Of a stretch of 64,000 nucleotides of DNA, positions 9,117-16,918 are shown piece after piece (the stretch's first letter is position 1; each line of letters opens with the position of its first letter). The stretch comes from Trinickia dabaoshanensis (lineage in GTDB: Bacteria; Pseudomonadota; Gammaproteobacteria; Burkholderiales; Burkholderiaceae). Made by a program: the position numbers and the translations under genes. The stretch covers positions 1-64,000 of the forward strand of contig NZ_PNYA01000008.1 of NCBI RefSeq assembly GCF_002879885.1, in the 5' to 3' direction. The notes under the pieces are model-generated. The model worked only from the letters and a program-made list of their open reading frames with translations, did no database searches and was not told where the DNA came from.

Positions 9117-10352
9117 TCACGCTTCGCGGGTCATACGAGCGGGCTCGCGGCCGCTCGCTGCCTTCAAATCGCGAATCGCTTGGAGGAAGCGCTGCTCGAT
9201 GTCTTCCACTTCGGCTTGGTCGAGCTTCAGATCGCGCCGCATGACCCACGACACTTCGTTCTTGCGTGCCTCGGTCATGACCGAGAACAGTTTGTCGACG
9301 ATGGTGTGGTCGCCCGACGACGCGGCAAGCTTGGCCAGATCGTAGGTATCGGTTGCGCTGACCGCGTCGAACAACGTGCGGTGATCGACGAACTCGATAT
9401 CCTCGAGCGACTTGACGTCCCCGCTGCCGCGCGCGCGTTTGGCGAAGTAGCTCACGCCCTTTTCCTCGACGTAATGCAGCACCTTCGTCTTGCGGAAAGC
9501 GAACACGTCTTCGGCGATCTCGTCGTGCGAGAGTTTGTTCAGCAGCATTTTGCGTTCGACGCCGATCAGCGCTTCGAGATCGGCAAGCTCGATCAGCTCG
9601 AGCTCACTGTTGATCGCGATGTCCAGATCTTGATCGGCGACTTGTTGCGCCCGCTCGGTGATTCGCGCGGGATCGAAGGTCACCACTTGACGATTCGCAG
9701 CCGCATCGCCGCCCCCGCGCGAATTGCCGCTCAGATGCTCCGCGCGCCCCGTCCCGAGCGAAACGAGATTCAGTTTTTCCATCCGGCCGAGCATCGTCAT
9801 GACATGCGGGCGCGAATGGCCGGCGATCGCACGGCACTTCTTGATGACCTCGGGCAGCGGCACCGCCACTTCTTCGGCCCCGCCGCGGCGCATGCGTCCG
9901 TCCATCGAATCGGCGTTGTCCACGTTCGCCATCAAGGCCAGCACGTGCGCGTACGACACCACGCCCGGCAAGAAATCGGCATGCGTGTACGTAGCCAGCA
10001 GATCGTCCTTTTTACGGCTGCGGCGGATGGTCGTGCGCACGATGTGGCGCAATAGCGGCGAGGCGCGCTCGAGTTCTTGTTCGACCATGCTCGCGTGCAC
10101 GACGGTCAGTTGGCAAAACGCCAACGCCTTGGCCGTGTGCGCACGCGGTTCGGCTTGAAGCAGCACCGCCTCGCCGAAAAACTCGCCCTTGCCGATCGTC
10201 GCGAGCACGACCTTTTTGTCGTCGCAGCGCGTCGACAACTCGATCTTGCCCTCATTGATGACGTAGAGGACGGCCTCCCCGGCGTAACCTTCGGAGTAGA
10301 TGACTTCGCCGGGCGCGGCCGTACGCGTCCAGGAGGTTCGTTGCTGAGTCAA
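9117..10352 (-). CDS. cyclic-nucleotide-binding protein with Crp-like HTH and FliG-C-like tail
   Basis: 411 residues. Residues about 13-110 form a cyclic-nucleotide-binding domain whose phosphate-binding cassette is visible (GEFFGEAVLLQAEPRAH, with Glu61 and Arg70 in canonical places). Residues about 163-200 (PEVIKKCRAIAGHSRPHVMT, then LGRMEKLNLVSL) resemble the Crp winged helix. Residues about 250-300 are helical and may correspond to a FliG-middle-like segment. Residues about 319-397 match FliG C-terminal domains in pattern (EFVDHRTLFDAV, TDTYDLAKLA, DKLFSVM, RRDLKLDQAEVEDIEQ). It is the first gene of an operon with MotA- and MotB-like genes, so a cAMP- or c-di-GMP-sensitive rotor or clutch role is inferred. 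The start is a TTG with GGGGA upstream; no in-frame ATG fits. An alternative is an ordinary Crp-family regulator with an extended C-terminus, as automated pipelines would probably label it. Confidence 0.75.
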   Translation of the reverse strand: MTQQRTSWTRTAAPGEVIYSEGYAGEAVLYVINEGKIELSTRCDDKKVVLATIGKGEFFGEAVLLQAEPRAHTAKALAFCQLTVVHASMVEQELERASPLLRHIVRTTIRRSRKKDDLLATYTHADFLPGVVSYAHVLALMANVDNADSMDGRMRRGGAEEVAVPLPEVIKKCRAIAGHSRPHVMTMLGRMEKLNLVSLGTGRAEHLSGNSRGGGDAAANRQVVTFDPARITERAQQVADQDLDIAINSELELIELADLEALIGVERKMLLNKLSHDEIAEDVFAFRKTKVLHYVEEKGVSYFAKRARGSGDVKSLEDIEFVDHRTLFDAVSATDTYDLAKLAASSGDHTIVDKLFSVMTEARKNEVSWVMRRDLKLDQAEVEDIEQRFLQAIRDLKAASGREPARMTREA

Positions 10353-10444
10353 GGTACATTCCCCGTAGCGATTTTTATTTGCTCTCGGCCCGCGTTAAGC
10401 AACGGGCGAGACAGCGAGCCACATTGATTCGGCTCATGTGCACG

Positions 10445-10472
10445 TTTACGACCCGTCAGATAGTTTTCTTTA
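10445..10472 (-). promoter_or_regulatory. weak candidate FliA (sigma-28) promoter of the stator-like operon
   Basis: Read on the minus strand, TAAAGAAA is followed after 12 bases by GTCGTAAA, about 95 bases upstream of the TTG start at 10352. The sigma-28 consensus is TAAAGTTT-N11-GCCGATAA, so the half-sites match only partly and the spacing is one base long. The rest of the 241-base gap to the next gene shows nothing else. Confidence 0.25.
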
Positions 10473-10593
10473 GATTCCGACGCCGAATTGCGTCATGTTT
10501 TTGGATCAGGTAAACGCGCATCGACGCCACCCACCCGCCGGTGCAACGATCCGACGGATGGGCGCGCGAGCTTGGGACGGCGCGTCGGTGATG

Positions 10594-11118
10594 TCAGTGA
10601 TGTGCGTGCGCACGCGCGGCGCGCGTGCGGGCGGCTTTTTTCGCGGCAGCCGAGCGCGCGGCGGCGCCCTTCGTTTGCGCCGCCTTTTTTGCCGCGGCCG
10701 AACGGCTCGCGGCCGGACGTTTCGCCGCGGCCGACTTCGCCTGCTTCGACACCGCCTCATGCGACGCACCGCGGCGGCTTTCGCGTTGCAGTACGGCCGT
10801 GGTGGTGCGCGAGCGCTTCGCTCGCGTTTCCTTGCTCGGAGACGATCCGGCCTTGCCCTGCCCCGCGGCCGTGTCTTTCCGCGCCTTCTTGCGCGTGGCT
10901 TCGCTTGCCGCCCCCTTCTTCGGCGGCTTTAGATCGACGCCGGCTCGCCGGGCCTTGGACAGCCCGATCGCCACCGCCTGTTTCGCGGATCGCACGCCGT
11001 GCTTACCTGCGCGGACGTGCTCCATTTCCTCTTTGACGAATTCGCCCGCCTGTGTCGACGGGGCCTTGCCGGCTCGCTTGTCCGCTTGAGCGCGCGCGAG
11101 CGTTTTACGTTCTGGCAT
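10594..11118 (-). CDS. DUF6496-type protein with histone H1-like basic tail
   Basis: 174 residues with a strong GGAGG five bases before the ATG. The N-terminal ~75 residues (AGEFVKEEMEHVRAGKHG, AVAIGLSKARRAG) match the small DUF6496 family common in Burkholderiaceae. The remainder is a Lys/Ala/Arg-rich tail with repeated AAAKKAA-type units, like H1-type nucleoid proteins. DNA or RNA binding is likely from charge, but the biological role is unknown. The tail is encoded by repetitive GC-rich codons (about 10600-10760). Confidence 0.75.
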   Translation of the reverse strand: MPERKTLARAQADKRAGKAPSTQAGEFVKEEMEHVRAGKHGVRSAKQAVAIGLSKARRAGVDLKPPKKGAASEATRKKARKDTAAGQGKAGSSPSKETRAKRSRTTTAVLQRESRRGASHEAVSKQAKSAAAKRPAASRSAAAKKAAQTKGAAARSAAAKKAARTRAARAHAHH

Positions 11119-11230
11119 GGGGACCTCCAATGCAAAGGTGGCTCGGAGCAGGCCGGTGGCCTGCTTGTCCATCCGATGCACGCAATACGCATGCCCATCG
11201 CGCTCGGCGCGGGCCTTTTGGTGGGCCGAT

Positions 11231-11270
11231 AAAAGCGCTGCCCGCGCACGAAGATCGCGCGCGGGCAGCG
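11231..11270 (-). terminator. intrinsic terminator of the EF-hand gene
   Basis: On the minus strand a 12-bp GC-rich stem (CGCTGCCCGCGC / GCGCGGGCAGCG, 11-base loop) is followed by CTTTTATC. It lies 24 bases after the stop of the gene at 11295-11693. Confidence 0.75.
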
Positions 11271-11294
11271 ATGACGACCGGCGGTGCGGTCCCG

Positions 11295-11693
11295 CTACTG
11301 CTGACGTTGACGCTGTTGCAGGTACTGCTTCACGTCGCTCATCGTCACGCGTCCGCTATGGCTCGTGTCGATCTCGTTGAAGTGGTTGGCGATATAGCCG
11401 AGCCCGTTGGCTTGCGCCTGCGACTTCGTAATCGCCGCTCCGTTGCTGAGCACCGTGTTCGCGCCCAGGCGCGCGTCGAGCCGCGCTTGAGCCTGCTGCT
11501 GCAGATCGCTGCCCGTCGAGGGCATCACCGCCGCGGCGCGTTTGCTCGGGAAATACGGGCCGTCCACGCCGCTGCCGCGGTGCGGCAGATGCACGGGCGC
11601 CACCGACTGCAGCGTCGCTGCGTGCGCCGCGCCGGCCAGCACGCCGAGCGCGATCCAAGGGGTAAGGCGTCTTAGCATATCGATAGGTGACAT
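11295..11693 (-). CDS. secreted small protein with a single EF-hand loop
   Basis: 132 residues. A signal peptide is evident (LTPWIALGVLAGAAHA, cleavage near residue 26). Near the C-terminus (residues 109-120) is the calcium-binding-type loop DTSHSGRVTMSD, with ligands at loop positions 1, 3 and 5, Gly at 6, and Asp rather than Glu at 12. The middle is low in recognisable motifs. It is probably a periplasmic or secreted calcium-responsive protein; a partner is not apparent. The gene has its own terminator. Confidence 0.7.
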   Translation of the reverse strand: MSPIDMLRRLTPWIALGVLAGAAHAATLQSVAPVHLPHRGSGVDGPYFPSKRAAAVMPSTGSDLQQQAQARLDARLGANTVLSNGAAITKSQAQANGLGYIANHFNEIDTSHSGRVTMSDVKQYLQQRQRQQ

Positions 11694-11740
11694 GTTCCGC
11701 TCACAAGTAAAAGGTAGCCGAAGTCACTAGCATTCGCCAG

Positions 11741-13588
11741 TTACCGAGTCGTGGTTTGCGCCGCCGCCAGCGTCGGCGTACCGGCCGGGCTTTCGTCTTG
11801 CCACGGCGGCGGCAGCATCCACAAGCCGAGCGCGGTGGGCGCCTGGCGGCCGGCATAGAAGTCGCGCAGATCCGACTTCATTTTCGGACGCGCATGATCG
11901 TCGAGGTAGATCATGTGGCCGCCCGGATAGAACGTCACCTGCAGATTCGGATTGAGCCCTTGCACGGTCTGCAAACGCGCGAGCTGTTTCTCCGTACTGA
12001 AGAACGGCGTGGCCAGATCGTGGTATCCGTTCAGTGCAAGCACCTTCAACTGCGGATTGAGCTCGATCGCCGCCAACAAATCGGGAATCGTATCGGGCAG
12101 CGGCTGGCCGTCATGCGAAAAGTCCCAAACGTTGATGATGTTGTCGTTGAGCGGCAAGTACGTCGCGTTCGGCGCCGAGTAACCGAGGTAAGTCGGCATC
12201 TGCACCGCGAGGGCCGACGTGAACGGCTGCGAGATGAGAATGTCCGACGGATCGCCGTCCGTTTGCAGCCTCGGATCGGAGTTCGGCAGCGAGACGCGGC
12301 CGTCGTAGCGGCCGATCGTCGTTCCCGGCAACAGCGCGATGTTGAAGTAGTTCGTGCTGAAATAGCCGCTCAACGCTTGCATGGACAAACCCGACGCCCA
12401 CGTCCACGAAGCGAGCGTCGGCGCGCTCGGGAGCACCGGCGGGCCGAGGAAATCGGGCACGCCCAACTGGCTCAGCACCCACGACTGCGCGTAGTTCTTG
12501 AACGCTTGATAGTGTGTCGAGGCGAACAGCTCCGACTGGAACGCGAAGAGCGCCGGGTCGGGCTGGATACTCGGCATCGCCAGTTGATCGAAGTACGCCG
12601 CCACCGCCGCGTAGCCCGGATAGTAGCCGCTCAACGTATCCGTATCGAGTTTGAGCGCGTCCATGTCGATCGTATTGCCGCTCAGAATCGCCACGGCTTC
12701 GACCGCATCGGCGAAGTAGTTCAGAATCGACGATTGCAGCATGATCCCCGCCAACGGAACGCCGGCCGATTCGAGCGAGAGCGCGAGCATATCGGTGCGC
12801 GGCGTGCCGTACGATTCGCCGTACAAGTACAGCGGCGCGTTCGTACGATGGTTCACGGCAATGTAGCGGCGGATGAAGTCGCGCATGACGCCGACGTCGG
12901 GATCGCTGCCCCAGAATTTTTGGTTCTTGTTCGGCGCGATCGCCTCCGACAAACCGGTGCCCGGCGGATCGATGAAGACCATGTCGGTCGTGTCGATCAA
13001 GCTCTGCGCGTTATCGACGAGCGGGAAATTCGGCCAATTGGTCATCAACGGGTCGGGCGTGGCCACGCGCGTGGGCGCGAACGAGCCGAGCCGCAGCCAA
13101 ATCGACGACGAGCCGGGGCCGCCGTTATAGAAGAACGTCACGGGCCGCGGCTTGCCGTCCTTGCTCGGCGCCGTGTAAGCCACGTACGACATCGTCGCTT
13201 CGGCATTGCCGCCGAGATCGGACGCGGTGAGGTGGCCGGTCGTCGTGGTGTAGTAGACGGTCTTTTTGCCCGACGTCCACGTGTGATGCATGACGGCCGC
13301 TTTTTCCGACACCTGCGTGGGATCGAGGCTATCGTTCGCATTGCCCGAATAGGCGACCGGATCCGTATAGGGCTGGTCGGTCGAGCAGTTTTGCATTGGT
13401 TGATCTTGCGCGTTCGCGATGGGCGACGCTTGCGCCGCGGCCTGCTGCGCGTTCGCGCTCGTCACGGCCCCGGAGCCGCCGTCCGAGCCGCCGCAACCGG
13501 CCAGCGTCAGCACCGCCGCCGCGATCGCGCCGAGCCATACTCCACCGCGCGCATGACGCGGGGTACCACTCCTGTCTCGCTTCATCAT
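11741..13588 (-). CDS. S10-family serine carboxypeptidase-like lipoprotein
   Basis: About 615 residues. The signal peptide ends in a lipobox (LTLAGC), so it is a predicted lipoprotein. The alpha/beta-hydrolase fold of peptidase family S10 is clear: oxyanion-hole region FFYNGGPGSSS, nucleophile motif YGESYGTPR, the Asp in NGYHDLATPF and the His in YPGGHMIYLDDH. It should hydrolyse C-terminal residues of peptides at the cell envelope. ATGATG starts lie behind AAGGA. Neighbouring genes do not reveal a pathway. Confidence 0.88.
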   Translation of the reverse strand: MMKRDRSGTPRHARGGVWLGAIAAAVLTLAGCGGSDGGSGAVTSANAQQAAAQASPIANAQDQPMQNCSTDQPYTDPVAYSGNANDSLDPTQVSEKAAVMHHTWTSGKKTVYYTTTTGHLTASDLGGNAEATMSYVAYTAPSKDGKPRPVTFFYNGGPGSSSIWLRLGSFAPTRVATPDPLMTNWPNFPLVDNAQSLIDTTDMVFIDPPGTGLSEAIAPNKNQKFWGSDPDVGVMRDFIRRYIAVNHRTNAPLYLYGESYGTPRTDMLALSLESAGVPLAGIMLQSSILNYFADAVEAVAILSGNTIDMDALKLDTDTLSGYYPGYAAVAAYFDQLAMPSIQPDPALFAFQSELFASTHYQAFKNYAQSWVLSQLGVPDFLGPPVLPSAPTLASWTWASGLSMQALSGYFSTNYFNIALLPGTTIGRYDGRVSLPNSDPRLQTDGDPSDILISQPFTSALAVQMPTYLGYSAPNATYLPLNDNIINVWDFSHDGQPLPDTIPDLLAAIELNPQLKVLALNGYHDLATPFFSTEKQLARLQTVQGLNPNLQVTFYPGGHMIYLDDHARPKMKSDLRDFYAGRQAPTALGLWMLPPPWQDESPAGTPTLAAAQTTTR

Positions 13589-14170
13589 TGTTGTCCTTGG
13601 TAGTTGAGTTGCCGTTTCTCGGTGACCGCGCCATGGCTGGCCCGCCGTTTTGCGGCGCGCAAAGCACGGCAACGGTCGACATTCAGCCCTCTTCTCGATC
13701 ACGACCAAGAGCCTGACTATCGAACCGCACGAAATAATTACCGCGTGAAACGCACTGCCTATGGAGCTTTTTTACTGCCGGATTTCGGAGGGTAATTCGA
13801 ATAAAAATACGCCGATGACATCGGCGCTAAGAAACTATTCTCGAATATTTAGATTGTCAAGGCGCGACGCACGAAGCACGGCGATGCGCCTGGGCGAGGC
13901 TATGTAGGTGCTACGCGTCGCAGCGGGAACTTTTTTTATTTTTTTGCGCATCTTCCGGCGCGATCGCATCGCATCGAATCAGTAAGCAAATTGTCAATTT
14001 AAAATATAAAGATCGTTCTATCCGATTTACCGGTTAATTCGCAATGAATTGCAGGCGGTGGTGTGGATTCCATAAAATCGCGCCGCCCAAATCCAAGGGA
14101 AAATGCGGAGCCGCCGGGGCACGGCGATTGCGCAGTGCGTTCATCGGCAGTGCGGCGTGGCCGCTCGAGG
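13589..14170. other. 582-base AT-richer intergenic region, no gene seen
   Basis: No convincing gene is present on either strand. The stretch about 13730-14040 is clearly AT-richer than the surroundings, with runs of A/T near 13800, 13930 and 14000. It must hold the promoter of the S10 peptidase gene and lies downstream of the thioredoxin gene. An 8-1-8 palindrome lies inside (listed separately). Confidence 0.6.
13810..13826. promoter_or_regulatory. perfect 8-1-8 palindrome, possible operator
   Basis: CGCCGATG and CATCGGCG are perfect reverse complements separated by one A, within AT-rich sequence about 220 bases upstream of the S10 peptidase start. A protein-binding operator is more likely than a terminator because the loop is one base. 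The binding factor is unknown. Confidence 0.4.
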
Positions 14171-14494
14171 TTATAAAAGCGCAGCCACGCCTGCTTCCAA
14201 ATCGCGCGCGTCGCTCGGACGCACGACGCGCGCGACCTCTACGCCGTCGCGCAAAAAGATCAGCGTCGGCCACAGTTTGACTTTGAACGAGCGGCCGAGC
14301 GCTCGCCCGGGGCCGTCCTCGATCTTGATATGACTGAGTTGCGGAGCGCGCCCGAGCGCGGCGGCGATGTGGCGCTGCGCGCCCTGGCAGTAGCCGCACC
14401 AATCCGTGCCGAACTCGAGCACCGCCGCCCCTTTGAGGGCATCCACCTCGGCGCGCGTGGGCGCCGTCTTCGCGTAACCGTTCTCTTGCGTCAT
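14171..14494 (-). CDS. thioredoxin-family protein
   Basis: 107 residues. The redox motif WCGYC (Cys33, Cys36) sits after the beta strand AAVLEFGTD, and the cis-Pro segment is KLWPTLIFL, so the thioredoxin fold is clear. There is no signal peptide, so it should act in the cytoplasm as a disulfide reductase or thiol buffer. GGGAGG precedes the ATG by about ten bases. It is divergent from the SDR gene. Confidence 0.9.
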   Translation of the reverse strand: MTQENGYAKTAPTRAEVDALKGAAVLEFGTDWCGYCQGAQRHIAAALGRAPQLSHIKIEDGPGRALGRSFKVKLWPTLIFLRDGVEVARVVRPSDARDLEAGVAALL

Positions 14495-14666
14495 GACCGT
14501 TCGCCTCCCACCATCCGAAGCCCGGCACGCCGTCCACCGAACCCTCGGCACGTGAGGCGCGCATTGATCCCATCGAGCGAGCAGGCATTGTGCCCCACCG
14601 GGCGGCACGGCGCTTGCGCCTTTGCCGGGACGTGTCAATCGCCCATTTTATGCATCGGAGCTCTCG

Positions 14667-15437
14667 ATGAAATTGAAAGACAAACGCGCGCTCGTGACGG
14701 GCGCCGATTCCGGCATCGGACAAGCGATCGCCGAATGCTTCGCCCAACAAGGCGCCGACGTCGCCATCGTCTATCACACCGATCGCGAGGGCGCGGAGCA
14801 CACGCGCCGTCGCGTCGAAGCCGCGGGCCGCCGCGGCCTCGTCATGCAGGGCGACGTCGGAGACCCGGCGAGCGTCCAGCGCACATTCGGCCAAGCCGTG
14901 CGCGAACTCGGCGGCCTCGACATTCTCGTCAACAACGCGGGCGTCGGCGCGAGCTCGAAGCCGGTGGCCGAAATCGAAGACGCCGAACTCGAACGTGTGT
15001 TGCGCACGGATTTGATGGGCCCGCTCTTTTGCTGCCGTGCCTTCATACGATTGCGCAAGCAGTGCGGCGGCGGCGGACGCATCGTCAATATTTCGTCGGT
15101 CGCCCAACATCTACCGACCCCGGGCAGCGCGCCCTACGGCATGGCCAAGGCCGGTGTCGGCTCGCTGACGCGCAGCCTGTCGCGCGAAGTGGCCGAAGAC
15201 AAGATCAACGTCAACAACATCGCCCCCGGCCTCATTCAAACGCCGATGACGCAAAGCCGTCTCGACGACCCCGGAAAACGCGACAAGTCGTTTTCGGTCA
15301 TTCCGTGGCATCGCGCGGGACAGCCCGATGAGATCGCCCGCGTCGCGCTGTTTCTCGCGTCCGACGACGGCGACTACGTGACGGGGCAAACGTGGACGAT
15401 CGACGGCGGCCTCAGCATGCAATGGGGCGGCGCGTAA
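14667..15437 (+). CDS. SDR-family oxidoreductase
   Basis: 256 residues. The cofactor-binding TGADSGIGQAIA, the NNAG motif, the catalytic Ser (IVNISSVA) and the YGMAK tetrad residues (Tyr, Lys) are visible, as is the C-terminal GQTWTIDGGLSMQWG. This is a classical short-chain dehydrogenase/reductase, most like glucose-1-dehydrogenase or 3-oxoacyl reductase types. The substrate is not predictable. GGAG lies seven bases before the ATG at 14667. Confidence 0.9.
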   Translation: MKLKDKRALVTGADSGIGQAIAECFAQQGADVAIVYHTDREGAEHTRRRVEAAGRRGLVMQGDVGDPASVQRTFGQAVRELGGLDILVNNAGVGASSKPVAEIEDAELERVLRTDLMGPLFCCRAFIRLRKQCGGGGRIVNISSVAQHLPTPGSAPYGMAKAGVGSLTRSLSREVAEDKINVNNIAPGLIQTPMTQSRLDDPGKRDKSFSVIPWHRAGQPDEIARVALFLASDDGDYVTGQTWTIDGGLSMQWGGA

Positions 15438-15444
15438 GCATGCC

Positions 15445-15714
15445 GTGCGGGGGCACGCGCGATGCTCCACCGAGGACGGACTCGTCGCGCTCCCGCGGCG
15501 GGAGCGATCGAATTCCGACTGCGCGATCGACGTCACCGCGAGCAATGGTTGCGTGGGACTCGCGGGACATGTGCTCGCGGCCGAACATACGCCGCTCGTG
15601 CAGACCATCAGTGCGATTTCGGGCGTCGCCGAAATCGACGACCAACTGGTCGTCCACGATCGGCCCGGCAATATTCCCGAACTGCAAGGCGGGGGCGTGC
15701 ACGGCCACCTTTGA
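15445..15714 (+). pseudogene. BON-domain protein remnant or very short BON protein
   Basis: The frame encodes a stretch typical of a BON domain: AIDVTASNGCVGLAGHVL, then ISGVAEIDDQLVVHD and GNIPELQGG. The ~25 residues before it do not look like the normal first BON helices. The only start is a GTG without a good ribosome-binding site, immediately after the SDR stop. It is best read as a truncated or decaying periplasmic BON gene, although a short functional protein cannot be excluded. Confidence 0.4.
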
Positions 15715-15755
15715 ATCCGAACCTCGGTTCCACTTTGCCCCACGAGGAGTGCCTC

Positions 15756-15908
15756 ATGCGCATCGATGCCAGCGATCCCATCACCACGCCGATCCCCGAC
15801 CAGCCGGTCGTCCCCGATGCGCCGAGCCCCGGCACGCCCGACGACGTGCCGGACATCGGCACGCCCGAGCCCGAACCCGATCGACAGCCAGGCCGGACCG
15901 GCGATTGA
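15756..15908 (+). CDS. small Pro/Asp-rich protein, 50 residues
   Basis: ATG preceded by GAGGAG at good distance. The product is Pro/Asp/Glu-rich and disordered (ITTPIPDQPVVPDAPSPG), with no hydrophobic segment and no known domain. The good ribosome-binding site and strongly biased composition support a real small gene, but no function can be assigned. Confidence 0.5.
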   Translation: MRIDASDPITTPIPDQPVVPDAPSPGTPDDVPDIGTPEPEPDRQPGRTGD

Positions 15909-15932
15909 CGCGCCGCGGCGCACCGCCGGCGG

Positions 15933-16901
15933 TCAGGGCCCGTGGTGCGTGAAAAACGTGTCGCGTTCGAGCACGACGAGCGCGGCACGCTTGTGCGGGA
16001 AATCGAACTCCTTGAGCGTGTAGGCGCCCAGCCGGTGCATATAGGCGATATTGCGGGTGTTGTCGATGCGCGGCTCGCCGACGACACGCTGCGTGCGCGG
16101 ATCGTCGAGGAACATGTAGTGCAAGACGCTGTTGAACCACGCGTGCAGCTTGCCGGGGCCGTGCGCATCGCGTTCGCCGACCAGCAAGTGCAGCCCGCGG
16201 TCGAAGTCGTGCGCATCGTAGAACGGCGCGATGCGATCCTCCTTCGCCCAATACACCTCGAAATACGCAAACGGCCGATCGTCGAAGCAGCCGATGAGCG
16301 GATGCACGTGCGGATCGGCGCATTGTGCTTCGAGGTAAGCCGCGTGCTCCTCGCGCGTGCCGCGTAAATCCCAGAACCGGGCCACGCGGTCCGAGTTCAT
16401 CCAGCGATGGAATCGCTCGGTGTCTTCGCCCACGTCCACCGAGCGCAGCGTGAACGTCGAGTCGAGCGCCGGGAGGTAGCGCCGATAGACGACACCCGCG
16501 GGCTTGGGCGGCCGCGCCGGATGGCGACGCGCGCCGTTCACGACATAGCGGATGGGGGCACCGCCCGAGGACGGCGCCACCAGCCACGGCGACGGATGCT
16601 GCCAGAACGTAGCGCGCGAGGTGTGGACGAACAACGTGTCGCCGTCGCGCGTCACGCGATCGGCCACCCCGCCGCGCACGGCCCGTATCGCGAACGACGA
16701 AATCCGGGCGCCCGAACCGGCGGGAGGACTCACCGCGGGACACGGCAACGCGATCGTCGCCGTCGTGCGATCGCGCTCGGCGCCGAACCACTCGGCCAAG
16801 CTCGGCAACAGCGCGGCCGGGTCGTCGGATGCCGGGTACGGTAAGCGGATCGCCGTTTCTCGCGCGCGAACGGTATCGAGCAATACTGGCGCCTCGTTCA
16901 T
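15933..16901 (-). CDS. orbL: siderophore N-acyltransferase (IucB/RhbD-type GNAT)
   Basis: 322 residues starting 17 bases after the receptor stop with GGAGG before the ATG, so it is the last gene of the siderophore operon. The C-terminal half (about 155-320) is an IucB-type acetyltransferase: FHRWMNSDRVARFW, DPHVHPLIGCFDD, FAYFEVYWAKEDRI, LLVGE, YMFLDDPRTQRVV and LKEFDFPHKRAALV. Such enzymes acylate N-hydroxylated ornithine or lysine with CoA thioesters. The N-terminal ~150 residues are variable. With the related OrbK it probably supplies the acyl groups on the two hydroxyornithines; which ornithine each uses is not known. Confidence 0.82.
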   Translation of the reverse strand: MNEAPVLLDTVRARETAIRLPYPASDDPAALLPSLAEWFGAERDRTTATIALPCPAVSPPAGSGARISSFAIRAVRGGVADRVTRDGDTLFVHTSRATFWQHPSPWLVAPSSGGAPIRYVVNGARRHPARPPKPAGVVYRRYLPALDSTFTLRSVDVGEDTERFHRWMNSDRVARFWDLRGTREEHAAYLEAQCADPHVHPLIGCFDDRPFAYFEVYWAKEDRIAPFYDAHDFDRGLHLLVGERDAHGPGKLHAWFNSVLHYMFLDDPRTQRVVGEPRIDNTRNIAYMHRLGAYTLKEFDFPHKRAALVVLERDTFFTHHGP

Positions 16902-16918
16902 CGAATATCCTCCGCTCG

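Noticed and set aside
7519-10352. A Zorya-type anti-phage system because of MotA/MotB-like genes
   Set aside because: No ZorC, ZorD helicase or ZorE nuclease is present, and the MotB-like protein has an ordinary OmpA domain.
11756-13603. A 615-codon plus-strand frame opposite the S10 peptidase gene
   Set aside because: Arg/His-rich translation without domains, antisense to a protein with an intact catalytic triad.
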